Shown one piece after another: positions 1 through 6,950 of a stretch of DNA of 16,147 bases. The notes below the pieces were generated by a model. The model was not told the DNA's origin. It saw nothing but the letters and a program-made list of their open reading frames with translations, and ran no database searches. The position numbers were made by a program, and so were the translations under genes. Position 1 is the stretch's first letter; each line of letters begins with the position of its first letter. This DNA comes from DASPXK01 sp035637315 (lineage in GTDB: Bacteria > Chloroflexota > UBA6077 > JACCZL01), in assembly GCA_035637315.1 (NCBI GenBank), contig DASPXK010000377.1, positions 1-16,147 of the forward strand, in the 5' to 3' direction.

Positions 1-1
1 G

Positions 2-2632
2 GCCCCGGTCAAGGGGCTGCCAGAGCCAATCGAGTTGTTCGAGCTGCTCGGAAGCGGGCCGGTCCGCAGCCGGCTTCAGGCCTCGGCCGCGCGCGGACTG
101 ACCCGCTTCGTGGGGCGGCAGGCCGAGCTGGAAGCCCTTTACAACGCTCTCGAGCGAGCGGCCAGTGGCCACGGCCAGGTGGCGGCGCTGGTGGGCGAGC
201 CGGGGGTGGGCAAGACCCGCCTGGTCTGGGAGCTGACTCACTCGCACCGCACGGAAGGCTGGCTGATACTCGAAGCCGGTTCGGTCTCCTACGGCAAGGC
301 CACGTCCTACCTGCCGGCCATCGAGCTGCTCAAGGCGTACTGCCGGATCGAGCCCCGCGACGACGCGCGCCCGATCCGCGAGAAGCTGACTGGTAAGCTG
401 CTGACGCTGGACGAAAGCCTGCGGCCGAGCTTGCCGGCCTTGCTGGCCTTGCTGGACGTGCCGCTTGACCCTTCGGCAAGCTCGAGGCAGGCTGCCTGGG
501 ACGCGCTCGACCCGCCCGAGCGCCGCCGGCTAGCCCTGGACGCCCTAAAACGCCTGCTGCTGCGTGAGAGCCAGGAGCAAGCCCTATTACTCGTCTTCGA
601 GGACTTACACTGGGTCGACGCCGAGACCCAGGCCCTGCTCGACGGCCTGGTCGAGAGCTTGCCGACCGCTCGCATCCTCCTGCTGGTCAACTACCGCCCG
701 GAGTTCCAGCACGCCTGGGGCAGCAAGACCTACTACACCCAGCTCCGGATCGACCCGCTGCCGCCCGAGAGCGCCGGGGAGCTGCTGCACGCCCTGCTCG
801 GGGATGACCCGGCCCTCCAGCCGCTCAAGGCGCTGCTGATCGACCGCACGGAAGGCAACCCGTTCTTCCTGGAGGAGAGCGTCCGGACGCTGGCCGAGAC
901 CGACGTGCTGGTCGGCGCGCGAGGCGCCTACCGGCTGGTGAAGGAACTGCCGAGCGTCAGGGTGCCAGCCACGGTCCACGCGGTCCTGGCGGCGCGGATC
1001 GACCGCTTGCCGCCGGACGACAAGCGCCTGCTCGAGACGGCCGCCGTCATCGGCAAGGACGTGCCGTTTTCGCTACTGCTGGGCGTGGCGGATCTACCCG
1101 ACGAGGAGCTGCGTGCCACCCTGACCCGGTTGCAGGCAGCCGAGTTTCTATACGAGGCCAGCCTGTTTCCGGAGCTGGAGTACACGTTCAAGCACGCCCT
1201 CACCCACGAGGTCGCTTACGGTGGCCTGCTCCAGGAGCGGCGCCGAACGCTGCATGCCCGGATCGTGGAAGCCATCGAAAGCCTGTACCCGGACCGCCTG
1301 GCAGAAGAGGTCGAGCGACTGGCTCATCACTCCGTGCGCGGGAGGTCTGGCAGAAAGCCGTCGCGTACTGTCGCCAGGCCGGCCAGAAGGCCGTAGAGCG
1401 TTCGGCTCACCGACAGGCAGTGGCGTACTTCGAAGAGGCGCTCGGGGCGCTGCGGCATGAGCCGGAGACTCGTGAGACTATTGAGCTCGCGATCGATCTC
1501 CGGTTCGACCTTCGCAGCTGCCTCTTCGCGACCGGAGCAGTCGGACCGATTGTGGACCAGATGCGGGACGCCGAAGCGCTCGCCGAAGGCCTCGGCGACC
1601 GACGTCGGCTGGCACGCATCCTCGGTCACATGGCCAACGCGCTTTCGGTCGGCGGCGACAATGAGCGAGCCATCGAGGCGGGCGAGCGTGCGCTCGCCAT
1701 CGGTGCCGAGCTTGGGGACGTCGGCCTCCAGGTGGTGACCAGCGTGCACCTGGGCCAGATCTACTACACCACCGGCAACTATTCCAGAGCGATCGACGGG
1801 CTTCGGCGGAACGTAGCGTCCCTTGAAGACCAGCCGGTCCATCAACGCTTCGGCATGGCCGGCTACCCCTCCGTCGTCTCACTCGGCTTCCTGGCCGCCT
1901 GCCTGGCCGAGGTCGGCGATTTTGCCGAGGGGATGGCGGCAGGAAACGAGGCGCTCCGGATCGCTGAGGGCCTGAAGCAGCCGTACAGTCTTGCCTTGGC
2001 AAGCTGCTATGCGGGCACTCTCTATCTGCGTAGGGGTCGACTGCGGGAGGCCGTCACTGTGCTCGAGCGTGGCCTTGGACTCTGCCACGCGTGGGACCTG
2101 CCGGGCTTGTTGCCGCAGGGCGCCACCGCGCTGGGTTCTGCCTATGCCCTCTCTGGACGCCCCGCCGAGAGCCTGCCGCTTCTCGAGCAAGCTCTGGAGC
2201 AGGCCGCGTCCAAGGGCTTCGTGACCCGCCTTTCGGCGGTGGCCGCCGCGCTGAGCGAAGCGTACCTGTTAGCAGGCCGACTTGACAATGCGATGTCGCT
2301 GGCTGAGCGGGCCTATGAGCTGTCGGTGGCGCATACGGGGCGGGGCCCCCGGGGCTGGGCCCACCGCCTCCTCGGGGAAATGGCCGTGCGCCGCGAGCCA
2401 CCCGATCTCCAAGGGGCCGAGACCAACTACCGGCAAGCGCTGGCGCTGGCCGAGGAGCTGGGGATGCGCCCGCTCCAGGCCCACTGCCACCTCGGGCTCG
2501 GTGTATCGGAAGATCGGGCGGCTGGAGGAGGCGCAGCCTGAGCTGGCCACCGCGGTCGCGATGCTGCGGTCCATGGGGATGACGTTTTGGCTGCCTCAGG
2601 CGGAGGCGGAGCTGGCGGAAATCAAGTCGTAA
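2..2632 (+). pseudogene. Cyclase-type AAA ATPase/TPR regulator, 5' truncated by window edge, two frameshifts
   Basis: Large signalling protein of the class III adenylate/guanylate-cyclase-associated ATPase type. Frame 2 is open from the left edge and begins PVKGLPEPIELFELLG, the usual linker after a cyclase homology domain, so that domain probably lies outside the window. No start codon is inside; the TTG at 35 is internal. Next comes an AAA/STAND-like ATPase with RFVGR, Walker A GEPGVGKT (about 194-217) and Walker B LLLVFEDLHW (about 584-613). Frame 2 stops at 1396, but homologous-looking sequence continues in frame 1 (WQKAVAYCRQAGQKAVERSA, then TPR-like helices to about 2500). It returns to frame 2 as SVYRKIGRLEEAQPEL and ends LPQAEAELAEIKS with TAA at 2630-2632. 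The breaks lie at about 1340-1342 and 2491-2503. The reading of the joined protein is confident. Whether the breaks are real mutations or base-call errors cannot be decided here. Confidence 0.85.
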
Positions 2633-2679
2633 CGCGATGTATCCGGCCCTGCGCTGACCGAGCGCACGAAGTCGCAGCC

Positions 2680-3249
2680 CTAGGCCCGTTGGTCTGGCCG
2701 CGTCGCCTCGAGTACTTGCACGCGTGCCCTGACCTCGCGCTCGAGGCCAGGTGGGAGCCGGCCGGGATCGGCGCTGAGATACGTGGGCAGCTTGCGCTGC
2801 AGACGGACGTCCAGCAAACCCACCAGCGTGGCTGGATTCACGGAATCGCGCGAACCCGGAGCCGTGGCCCACGTGAGATCCAGGTCCTGAAAGAAGCAAG
2901 CTGCCTCACGCCCGAGCGACTCCCGCGCGACAGTGTTCCACAAGGCGGCCTTCAGCGCGCTGCCCGGCAGATAGCATAGCCTCTTGTGGCGCGCCGCGAG
3001 GTCTCCGCCCGCGTCGCGAAGACGGATATTCTCGTTGCGCAGCACCGCTCCGACCCGTCTGGCCAGGACCATCAGCAGCTCCCGCGTCCCCGCCTCCGGC
3101 GGCGCCAGGATCGCGAGGCCCACCTGGTCGTCGGTCGTGCGCGACAGGTACCCCTTGAACTGGGCCAGCAGCCGCTCGTCCACGCCCAGCGCAAGCAGCT
3201 CGTCCTGCTCCAGATGGAGGAGCTCGATCGGCATCTGGACGAGCTTCAT
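2680..3249 (-). CDS. Small protein resembling a degenerate DnaC/IstB-type AAA+ domain
   Basis: 189 residues from ATG at 3247-3249 to TAG. I do not recognise it as a named family. Residues 43-63 (VGLAILAPPEAGTRELLMVL) have the strand-loop-helix pattern of a Walker A region, but the loop reads APPEAGTR and lacks the catalytic lysine. Residues 117-126 (AACFFQDLDL) look like a Walker B strand without the usual DE pair. Residues 144-180 (GLLDVRLQRKLPTYLSADPG and onward) resemble the sensor-1 region of DnaC/DnaA-like ATPases. Length fits a truncated helicase-loader-like domain. No clear Shine-Dalgarno lies before the ATG. The gene is divergent from the macrodomain gene (59 bp between starts) and convergent with the regulator remnant. 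Function unknown; the AAA+ link is inference from residue pattern only. Confidence 0.6.
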   Translation of the reverse strand: MKLVQMPIELLHLEQDELLALGVDERLLAQFKGYLSRTTDDQVGLAILAPPEAGTRELLMVLARRVGAVLRNENIRLRDAGGDLAARHKRLCYLPGSALKAALWNTVARESLGREAACFFQDLDLTWATAPGSRDSVNPATLVGLLDVRLQRKLPTYLSADPGRLPPGLEREVRARVQVLEATRPDQRA

Positions 3250-3308
3250 GTGAAGCTGGGATATTCCAGACTCTCAGGTAATCGCCTAGAGTCTAGCAGG
3301 AGGCCGGC
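3250..3308. promoter_or_regulatory. Divergent intergenic region with a small palindrome
   Basis: This 59-bp gap separates two divergent start codons and so should hold promoters for both. It contains the 11-base palindrome CTAGAGTCTAG at 3286-3296 and an overlapping 7-bp inverted repeat, AGACTCT (3268-3274) and AGAGTCT (3288-3294). A strong Shine-Dalgarno AGGAGG at 3298-3303 serves the macrodomain gene. I could not assign convincing -35/-10 boxes. An operator role for the palindrome is a guess. Confidence 0.35.
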
Positions 3309-3857
3309 ATGCGCGAAACGACGATTGGCGGGCGTCGGCTGAGGCTCGTTCAGGGCGACATCACCCGAATCGAGGTCGACGCGATCGTGAACGCCGCCAA
3401 CGAAGCCCTCTGGCCAGGCGGCGGGGTGAGTGGGGCGATCCACCGGGCTGGCGGGCCGAGCATCGCGGCCGAATGCCGTCGAGTCGGCCAAATGCCGACC
3501 GGACAGGCGGCGATCACGGCCGGCGGGCGGCTGCCGGCCCAGCGCGTCATCCACGCGGTCGGGCCCGTCTGGCATGGCGGCCAGCAGGGCGAGGCCGAAC
3601 TGCTCGCCTCCGCCTACCGCGCCAGCCTCCGCCTCGCCGATGAGCACGCGCTCAAGACGATCGCATTCCCCTCGATCAGCACCGGCATCTACGGCTACCC
3701 GATCGACCAGGCCGCCCGGGTCGCACTAGAGGCAGTTGTCGAGTACCTGCGCGGCGAAACCAGGCTCGAGGAGGTCACCTTCGTCCTGTTTTCCGCGAGG
3801 GACCTGGCGATCTACGAGTCGGCACTTGACGAAGTAGGACTGAGGACTGAGGACTGA
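3309..3857 (+). CDS. Macrodomain ADP-ribose/O-acetyl-ADP-ribose hydrolase
   Basis: 182-residue single-domain macro protein of the MacroD/YmdB type, which removes ADP-ribose from proteins or deacetylates O-acetyl-ADP-ribose in the cytoplasm. Visible motifs are GDIT (16-19), VNAAN (27-31), the GGGVSGAIHRAGG loop (37-49) with the usual G-I-H/A-G pattern, and the phosphate-binding STGIYGYP loop (124-131). The ATG at 3309 follows AGGAGG with 5 bases of spacing, so the start is secure. The domain is about the usual length (near 170 aa). The last six residues, GLRTED, are encoded by the left arm of the inverted repeat at 3836-3897, so the natural C-terminus has probably been altered by the repeat. 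The closest substrate cannot be told from sequence. Confidence 0.93.
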   Translation: MRETTIGGRRLRLVQGDITRIEVDAIVNAANEALWPGGGVSGAIHRAGGPSIAAECRRVGQMPTGQAAITAGGRLPAQRVIHAVGPVWHGGQQGEAELLASAYRASLRLADEHALKTIAFPSISTGIYGYPIDQAARVALEAVVEYLRGETRLEEVTFVLFSARDLAIYESALDEVGLRTED

Positions 3858-3897
3858 GAAGCCGCGACTCGGTCCTCAGTCCTCAGTCCTCAGTCCT
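3836..3897. repeat. 23-bp perfect inverted repeat made of 7-bp GGACTGA units, terminator-like
   Basis: The left arm 3836-3858 is about three tandem copies of GGACTGA. The right arm 3875-3897 is its exact reverse complement, and the loop is 16 nt (3859-3874). It lies between the convergent macrodomain and dCTP deaminase genes. It overlaps the 3' end of the former, supplying its final codons and stop, and ends 1 bp before the latter's stop codon. As RNA it would form a long hairpin from either strand, so a bidirectional terminator or RNA-stabilising role is plausible. There is no U-tract. Confidence 0.85.
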
Positions 3898-3898
3898 G

Positions 3899-4417
3899 TC
3901 ACGGCTCCAGCTGCGCCCGATAGCGTCCGTCGTACTTCGCGCGGCCGACACATTCCTCGAAGATGAACTGGCAGGCGGCGATGCCGGGCCGAATCGCGAG
4001 CGGCATCGGGCCAGCGTTGTTGATCTCGAGGGCCTGCTTGTTGTCGACGCCGGGCTGAATGAACGCGGCCGTGATGTGGACCATCAAACCGACCCGTGCG
4101 AAGCGGCTGCGGCCCTGCAGCCAGCCACAAAGCGTCTCGGGAAGACGGATCCGCTCGCGCGTGATCCCGTGCGCGGTCTCGCCCGGCATCAGGACGAAAT
4201 AATCGTCGTCGCCGACCTCGACGATCTCCGTCACGTCGCCGTAGTCCGCGCTCTCGGTGACGTGAAAGATCTCGCGGACGCGGCGGAACACGCGGAAGTG
4301 GTTGGCCAGGTGCAGGTCCACCGAGGCCGGCCCGACAGCGCGCTCGTCGAACGGGTCGATCCCGATCTCTCCAGACCGCACCCGCCTGATGATCTCGTCG
4401 TGAGTCAGAATCGGCAT
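3899..4417 (-). CDS. dcd: dCTP deaminase
   Basis: Deaminates dCTP to dUTP, feeding dTMP synthesis; cytoplasmic, normally homotrimeric. 172 residues from ATG at 4415-4417, which has a strong GGGGAGGA Shine-Dalgarno just upstream. A further ATG at 4460-4462 would add 15 residues but would begin inside the preceding gene and lacks a good ribosome site. The core QGRSRFARVGLMVHITAAF (101-119) and the following EINNAG...LAIRPG segment align by eye with E. coli Dcd. The residues matching its catalytic Ser111, Arg115 and Glu138 are present as Ser104, Arg108 and Glu131. AKYDGRY near the C-terminus matches the nucleotide-closing tail. It follows the hydrolase gene at 4441-5493 by 23 bp and is probably co-transcribed. 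The dUMP-forming bifunctional variant cannot be excluded by eye. Confidence 0.92.
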   Translation of the reverse strand: MPILTHDEIIRRVRSGEIGIDPFDERAVGPASVDLHLANHFRVFRRVREIFHVTESADYGDVTEIVEVGDDDYFVLMPGETAHGITRERIRLPETLCGWLQGRSRFARVGLMVHITAAFIQPGVDNKQALEINNAGPMPLAIRPGIAACQFIFEECVGRAKYDGRYRAQLEP

Positions 4418-4440
4418 GCCGTCCTCCCCAGACCCGTGGT

Positions 4441-5493
4441 CTAGTCTGGCCCCCGCCCGCACGCGAGGCAGGCAACCGCGCGTTGGCCGACCGTCGCCGG
4501 TGGGGCGTCTAACGAGAACGAGAACAGCGCCTCGAGAGCGGCGTCGACCATCGCCGCTCTGCGGGCAGGATCGCTCCGAATCGCGAATTCGTGCTCCATG
4601 TGGAAGAAGCGGCCCCCGATCGAGCGGGTGTAGCGGCCCTGCGGGTTGATGGTCGCGCCCAGCTCGCCCCAGTCGCGGCCATCGAATATGCCGACCGTCT
4701 CGCCGCGCGCTTCGATCGCCGCCTTCAGCAGGAACAGCTCCGGCTGGGGATTGGGGCTGCCGTTGCTCAGCACGACGTTCGGGTAGCCCGGATGGTTGCG
4801 CAGGTTGAAGCCGTGGTACTGGAACACCTGGGTGTCCGGACCGGTTAGTGCCTCGTGCATCTTCTGGAAGACGCTATTCGGGTTGCGAGCCATATCCGAG
4901 ACTGGGCTGTCGGGCCCGTTGGCGTAGCGGTGCGTGCCGGCCATAGAGAATTCTCGCGCGTCCATCCGTAGGTAGGCGTCGATCGCCATCTCGGGCGCCA
5001 AGGCGTCGAACAGCGGATGGGGCGCCTCCACGGCCACGTCGCGGGCCGTGACTGAGCGGCTCAGCACGTACAGGCCCCAGCACCGCCCGCACGGCGTTCT
5101 CTCGCGCAGCACCAAGTGCCAGACGCTCGATCCCAGGTCCAGAAAGGACACCAGGTCGTAACCGAACGTGTCGAACCGGCTCGCCGCGTCGTCGAGGTCC
5201 CCGCCAAGAGCGGTGGTCGTGGCGGCCAGGAACCGCACCGCCTCGCCTGGCTCCGGCTCGACGAATGCGTGCGAGTCGTGGTCCGGCAGCGTACCCTTGT
5301 AGGCGATCACGAGCGCCTGAAGGTCGCCGCTTTCCTGCAGGGCGCGAGGCGTCTCCGCGGGCGCGGGCTCGGAGCGGACGCCCGCTGGCGACGAGAGCCA
5401 GAGCGCCAGCGCGGCAGCCACGAGCGGCGTCGCTCCCACAAAAGGCCAGCGGCGCTGGTCCGGCTGCCGCGCGGCCTGATAGCCGGTCCGCAT
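4441..5493 (-). CDS. Secreted putative metal-dependent hydrolase
   Basis: 350 residues from ATG at 5491-5493. The N-terminus has a basic stretch, then a hydrophobic segment (about 19-36, FVGATPLVAAALALWLSS), reading as a signal peptide or signal anchor. The mature part has histidine-rich conserved-looking motifs: APHPLFD (157-163), AGTHRYANG (185-193), FQYHGFN (224-230) and FFHMEHE (296-302). The PHP...D and GTHR..N pattern recalls the N-formylglutamate amidohydrolase/zinc-carboxypeptidase-like fold, where such residues bind zinc. This is a resemblance from memory, not a family assignment. CGRC (135-138) and CLAC (342-345) are possible disulfide or metal sites. The ATG has only a weak ribosome site, and the frame stays open upstream to 5814, so a longer N-terminus is possible; but that extension crosses the palindromic repeats and looks non-coding. 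Precedes dcd, probably as an operon. Substrate unknown. Confidence 0.7.
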   Translation of the reverse strand: MRTGYQAARQPDQRRWPFVGATPLVAAALALWLSSPAGVRSEPAPAETPRALQESGDLQALVIAYKGTLPDHDSHAFVEPEPGEAVRFLAATTTALGGDLDDAASRFDTFGYDLVSFLDLGSSVWHLVLRERTPCGRCWGLYVLSRSVTARDVAVEAPHPLFDALAPEMAIDAYLRMDAREFSMAGTHRYANGPDSPVSDMARNPNSVFQKMHEALTGPDTQVFQYHGFNLRNHPGYPNVVLSNGSPNPQPELFLLKAAIEARGETVGIFDGRDWGELGATINPQGRYTRSIGGRFFHMEHEFAIRSDPARRAAMVDAALEALFSFSLDAPPATVGQRAVACLACGRGPD

Positions 5494-5812
5494 GGCGGCA
5501 AGTCTACGGAGGCGACGTTCAGGCAGCAAGGCGACATGCTGGCTGGCTGCCTCCGTTACGCTTCCCTTTAGCGGGCATCCATGCCAGGGGCCGCGACCTG
5601 TTCCCTCTCCCAGAGGGCTGATCTTTGTACAGAACTGGCTGTGGTCCCGCCGTCGCACCATCCCGCTCCGTCTGGGAGAGGGCCGCCGTCGCACTTTCCC
5701 TCTCCCTCTGGGCCCAGAGGGAGAGGGGACTGAAAAAACCGGAATTTGGTCATGCAGGCTACTGTTATCCAAGTAGTCGATGCACAATCCCACGGGTGGG
5801 GAAGGAGACACC
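5494..5812. other. 319-bp intergenic region between divergent genes, largely palindromic repeats
   Basis: No credible gene. The middle is filled by the inverted and direct repeats at 5603-5727. The last 30 bases hold a strong GGAAGGAG ribosome site for the quinone oxidoreductase gene. Short A- and T-runs (AAAAAA near 5733) and an AT-richer stretch at 5731-5775 are the likeliest place for its promoter, but no properly spaced -35/-10 pair was found. Nothing recognisable occurs at 5494-5600. Confidence 0.6.
5603..5727. repeat. Cluster of REP-like palindromes (CCCTCTCCC type)
   Basis: Three related parts. CCCTCTCCCAGA at 5603-5614 is the reverse complement of TCTGGGAGAGGG at 5671-5682. A 30-bp perfect palindrome with no loop, centred between 5712 and 5713, spans 5698-5727 and uses the same CCCTCTCCC/GGGAGAGGG words. 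The 12-bp direct repeat CCGCCGTCGCAC occurs at 5647-5658 and 5683-5694, just ahead of related units. The arrangement suggests tandem or nested copies of a small mobile palindromic element. It is non-coding and most likely folds into hairpins in RNA. Confidence 0.85.
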
Positions 5813-6784
5813 ATGAAGGCGGCGCGGATTCACAGACAGGGTGGACCTGAGGTACTCCAGCTAGACGAGGTCCCGCGCCCGGTCGCGGCGGAGGGCCAGG
5901 TGGTCGTGCGGGTCAGCAGGGCCGGCCTCAACTTCGTCGACGTCTATCACCGGCGCGGCCAGTATCCGCTGCCCTCTGTCCCCTGGACGCTCGGGCTGGA
6001 GGCGGCCGGCGTGGTCGAGGAGGTGGGGCGCGAGGTGTCGGAGGCGCGGGTCGGCGACCGCGTCGCCTGGAACGGGGTGCCCGGCTCGTACGCCGAATAC
6101 GTCGCCGTGCCGGCCGACCGCCTGATCCCGCTGTCCGAAGGCGTCGATTTCGATGCGGGCGCGGCCCTGCCGCTCCAGGGGATGACCGCCCACTATCTGG
6201 TCCATTCCCTTCACGAGACCAAGCCGGGCGAGACGATGCTCATCCACGCCGCGGCTGGCGGGGTCGGCCAGCTTGCGACTCAGATGGCCAAGCTGGCCGG
6301 CGCGCGTGTCATCGGCACGGTCTCCACCGAGGCCAAGGCGCGCCTGGCGCGAGAGGCGGGAGCCGACCACGTCATCCTCTACACCCAGCAAGACTTCGTC
6401 GAGGAGGTCAAGCGGGTGACCGACGGGCTCGGGGTCGACGTCGTGCTGGATTCCGTCGGCAAGGACACCTTCGCCAAGAGCCTCCAGGCGACCAGGGTGC
6501 GTGGCCAGGCGATCATTTTCGGCTCGGCGAGCGGCCCGGCCGATCCGATCAGCCCGAACTCCCTCCAGAACCCATCCAAGACGATCAGCGGAGGCAGCCT
6601 GGCCTTCTTCACCGCTACCCGACAGGAGCTGCTCGAGCGCGCCAACGCCGTCTTCGGCTGGTACGAGCAGGGCGAGCTGAGGCTTCGAATCGACCGCGTC
6701 CTACCGTTGGCCAAGGTGGCCGAGGCGCACCGCGCCCTGGAGAGTCGCGAGGCGGCCGGCAAAGTCCTGCTGGCTGTCGACTAG
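5813..6784 (+). CDS. NADPH:quinone oxidoreductase (zinc-independent MDR)
   Basis: 323 residues, full length for the QOR/zeta-crystallin branch of the medium-chain dehydrogenase superfamily. It reduces quinones or other electrophilic carbonyls with NADPH in the cytoplasm. The N-terminal GroES-like domain (about 1-125) has GLNFVDVYHRRGQYP (38-52), GLEAAGVVEEVG (61-72) and GDRVAW (81-86). The Rossmann domain carries AAAGGVGQLATQMAKLAGA (146-164), the NADPH signature, and the C-terminal AHRALESREAAGKVLL is typical. The structural and catalytic zinc ligands of alcohol dehydrogenases are absent. The ATG at 5813 follows GGAAGGAG; an upstream in-frame ATG at 5780 lacks a ribosome site. Convergent with a second MDR gene at 6951-7874. 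The physiological substrate is not readable from sequence. Confidence 0.93.
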   Translation: MKAARIHRQGGPEVLQLDEVPRPVAAEGQVVVRVSRAGLNFVDVYHRRGQYPLPSVPWTLGLEAAGVVEEVGREVSEARVGDRVAWNGVPGSYAEYVAVPADRLIPLSEGVDFDAGAALPLQGMTAHYLVHSLHETKPGETMLIHAAAGGVGQLATQMAKLAGARVIGTVSTEAKARLAREAGADHVILYTQQDFVEEVKRVTDGLGVDVVLDSVGKDTFAKSLQATRVRGQAIIFGSASGPADPISPNSLQNPSKTISGGSLAFFTATRQELLERANAVFGWYEQGELRLRIDRVLPLAKVAEAHRALESREAAGKVLLAVD

Positions 6785-6823
6785 CTGCTGTTCTGAGAGG
6801 AGCTTCCCGAGCCGGAGCGTTGA

Positions 6824-6862
6824 GCGGGGGCTTGTCCCCCGCCAAGCGAGCGCGGGACAAGC
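6824..6862. repeat. GC-rich hairpin repeat between convergent genes
   Basis: GCGGGGG (6824-6830) and CCCCCGC (6836-6842) form a 7-bp stem with loop CTTGT. GCTTGTCCC (6830-6838) can alternatively pair with GGGACAAGC (6854-6862), so two mutually exclusive hairpins are possible. It sits 40 bp after the stop of the upstream gene and about 90 bp before the stop of the opposite gene. This fits a transcription terminator for either side, although no T-tract follows. Confidence 0.6.
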
Positions 6863-6950
6863 TCACGCGCCACGGGGCCGAATCCAGCGTTTCAATGCCT
6901 GCCCCAGGCCTCGCGCGGTCGCGTGACCGACCTGTCGGCTCGGAGCCGGC

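Noticed and set aside
2054..2899. 281-codon minus-strand open frame
   Set aside because: Overlaps the TPR part of the regulator and the 3' end of the AAA+-like gene; low-complexity Arg/Pro/Gly composition.
1..3900. Defence island built on the STAND-like ATPase, AAA+-like protein and macrodomain
   Set aside because: The ATPase has the cyclase-linker/TPR layout of a signalling regulator and is frameshifted, and no nuclease or toxin is adjacent. Evidence is too thin.
5603..5727. CRISPR array
   Set aside because: Repeats are palindromic, irregularly spaced and few, with no unique spacers of constant length and no cas genes.
5494..5814. N-terminal extension of the secreted hydrolase frame up to 5814
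   Set aside because: The extension is a translation of palindromic repeats and would overlap the divergent quinone oxidoreductase start; the signal peptide begins at the ATG at 5493.
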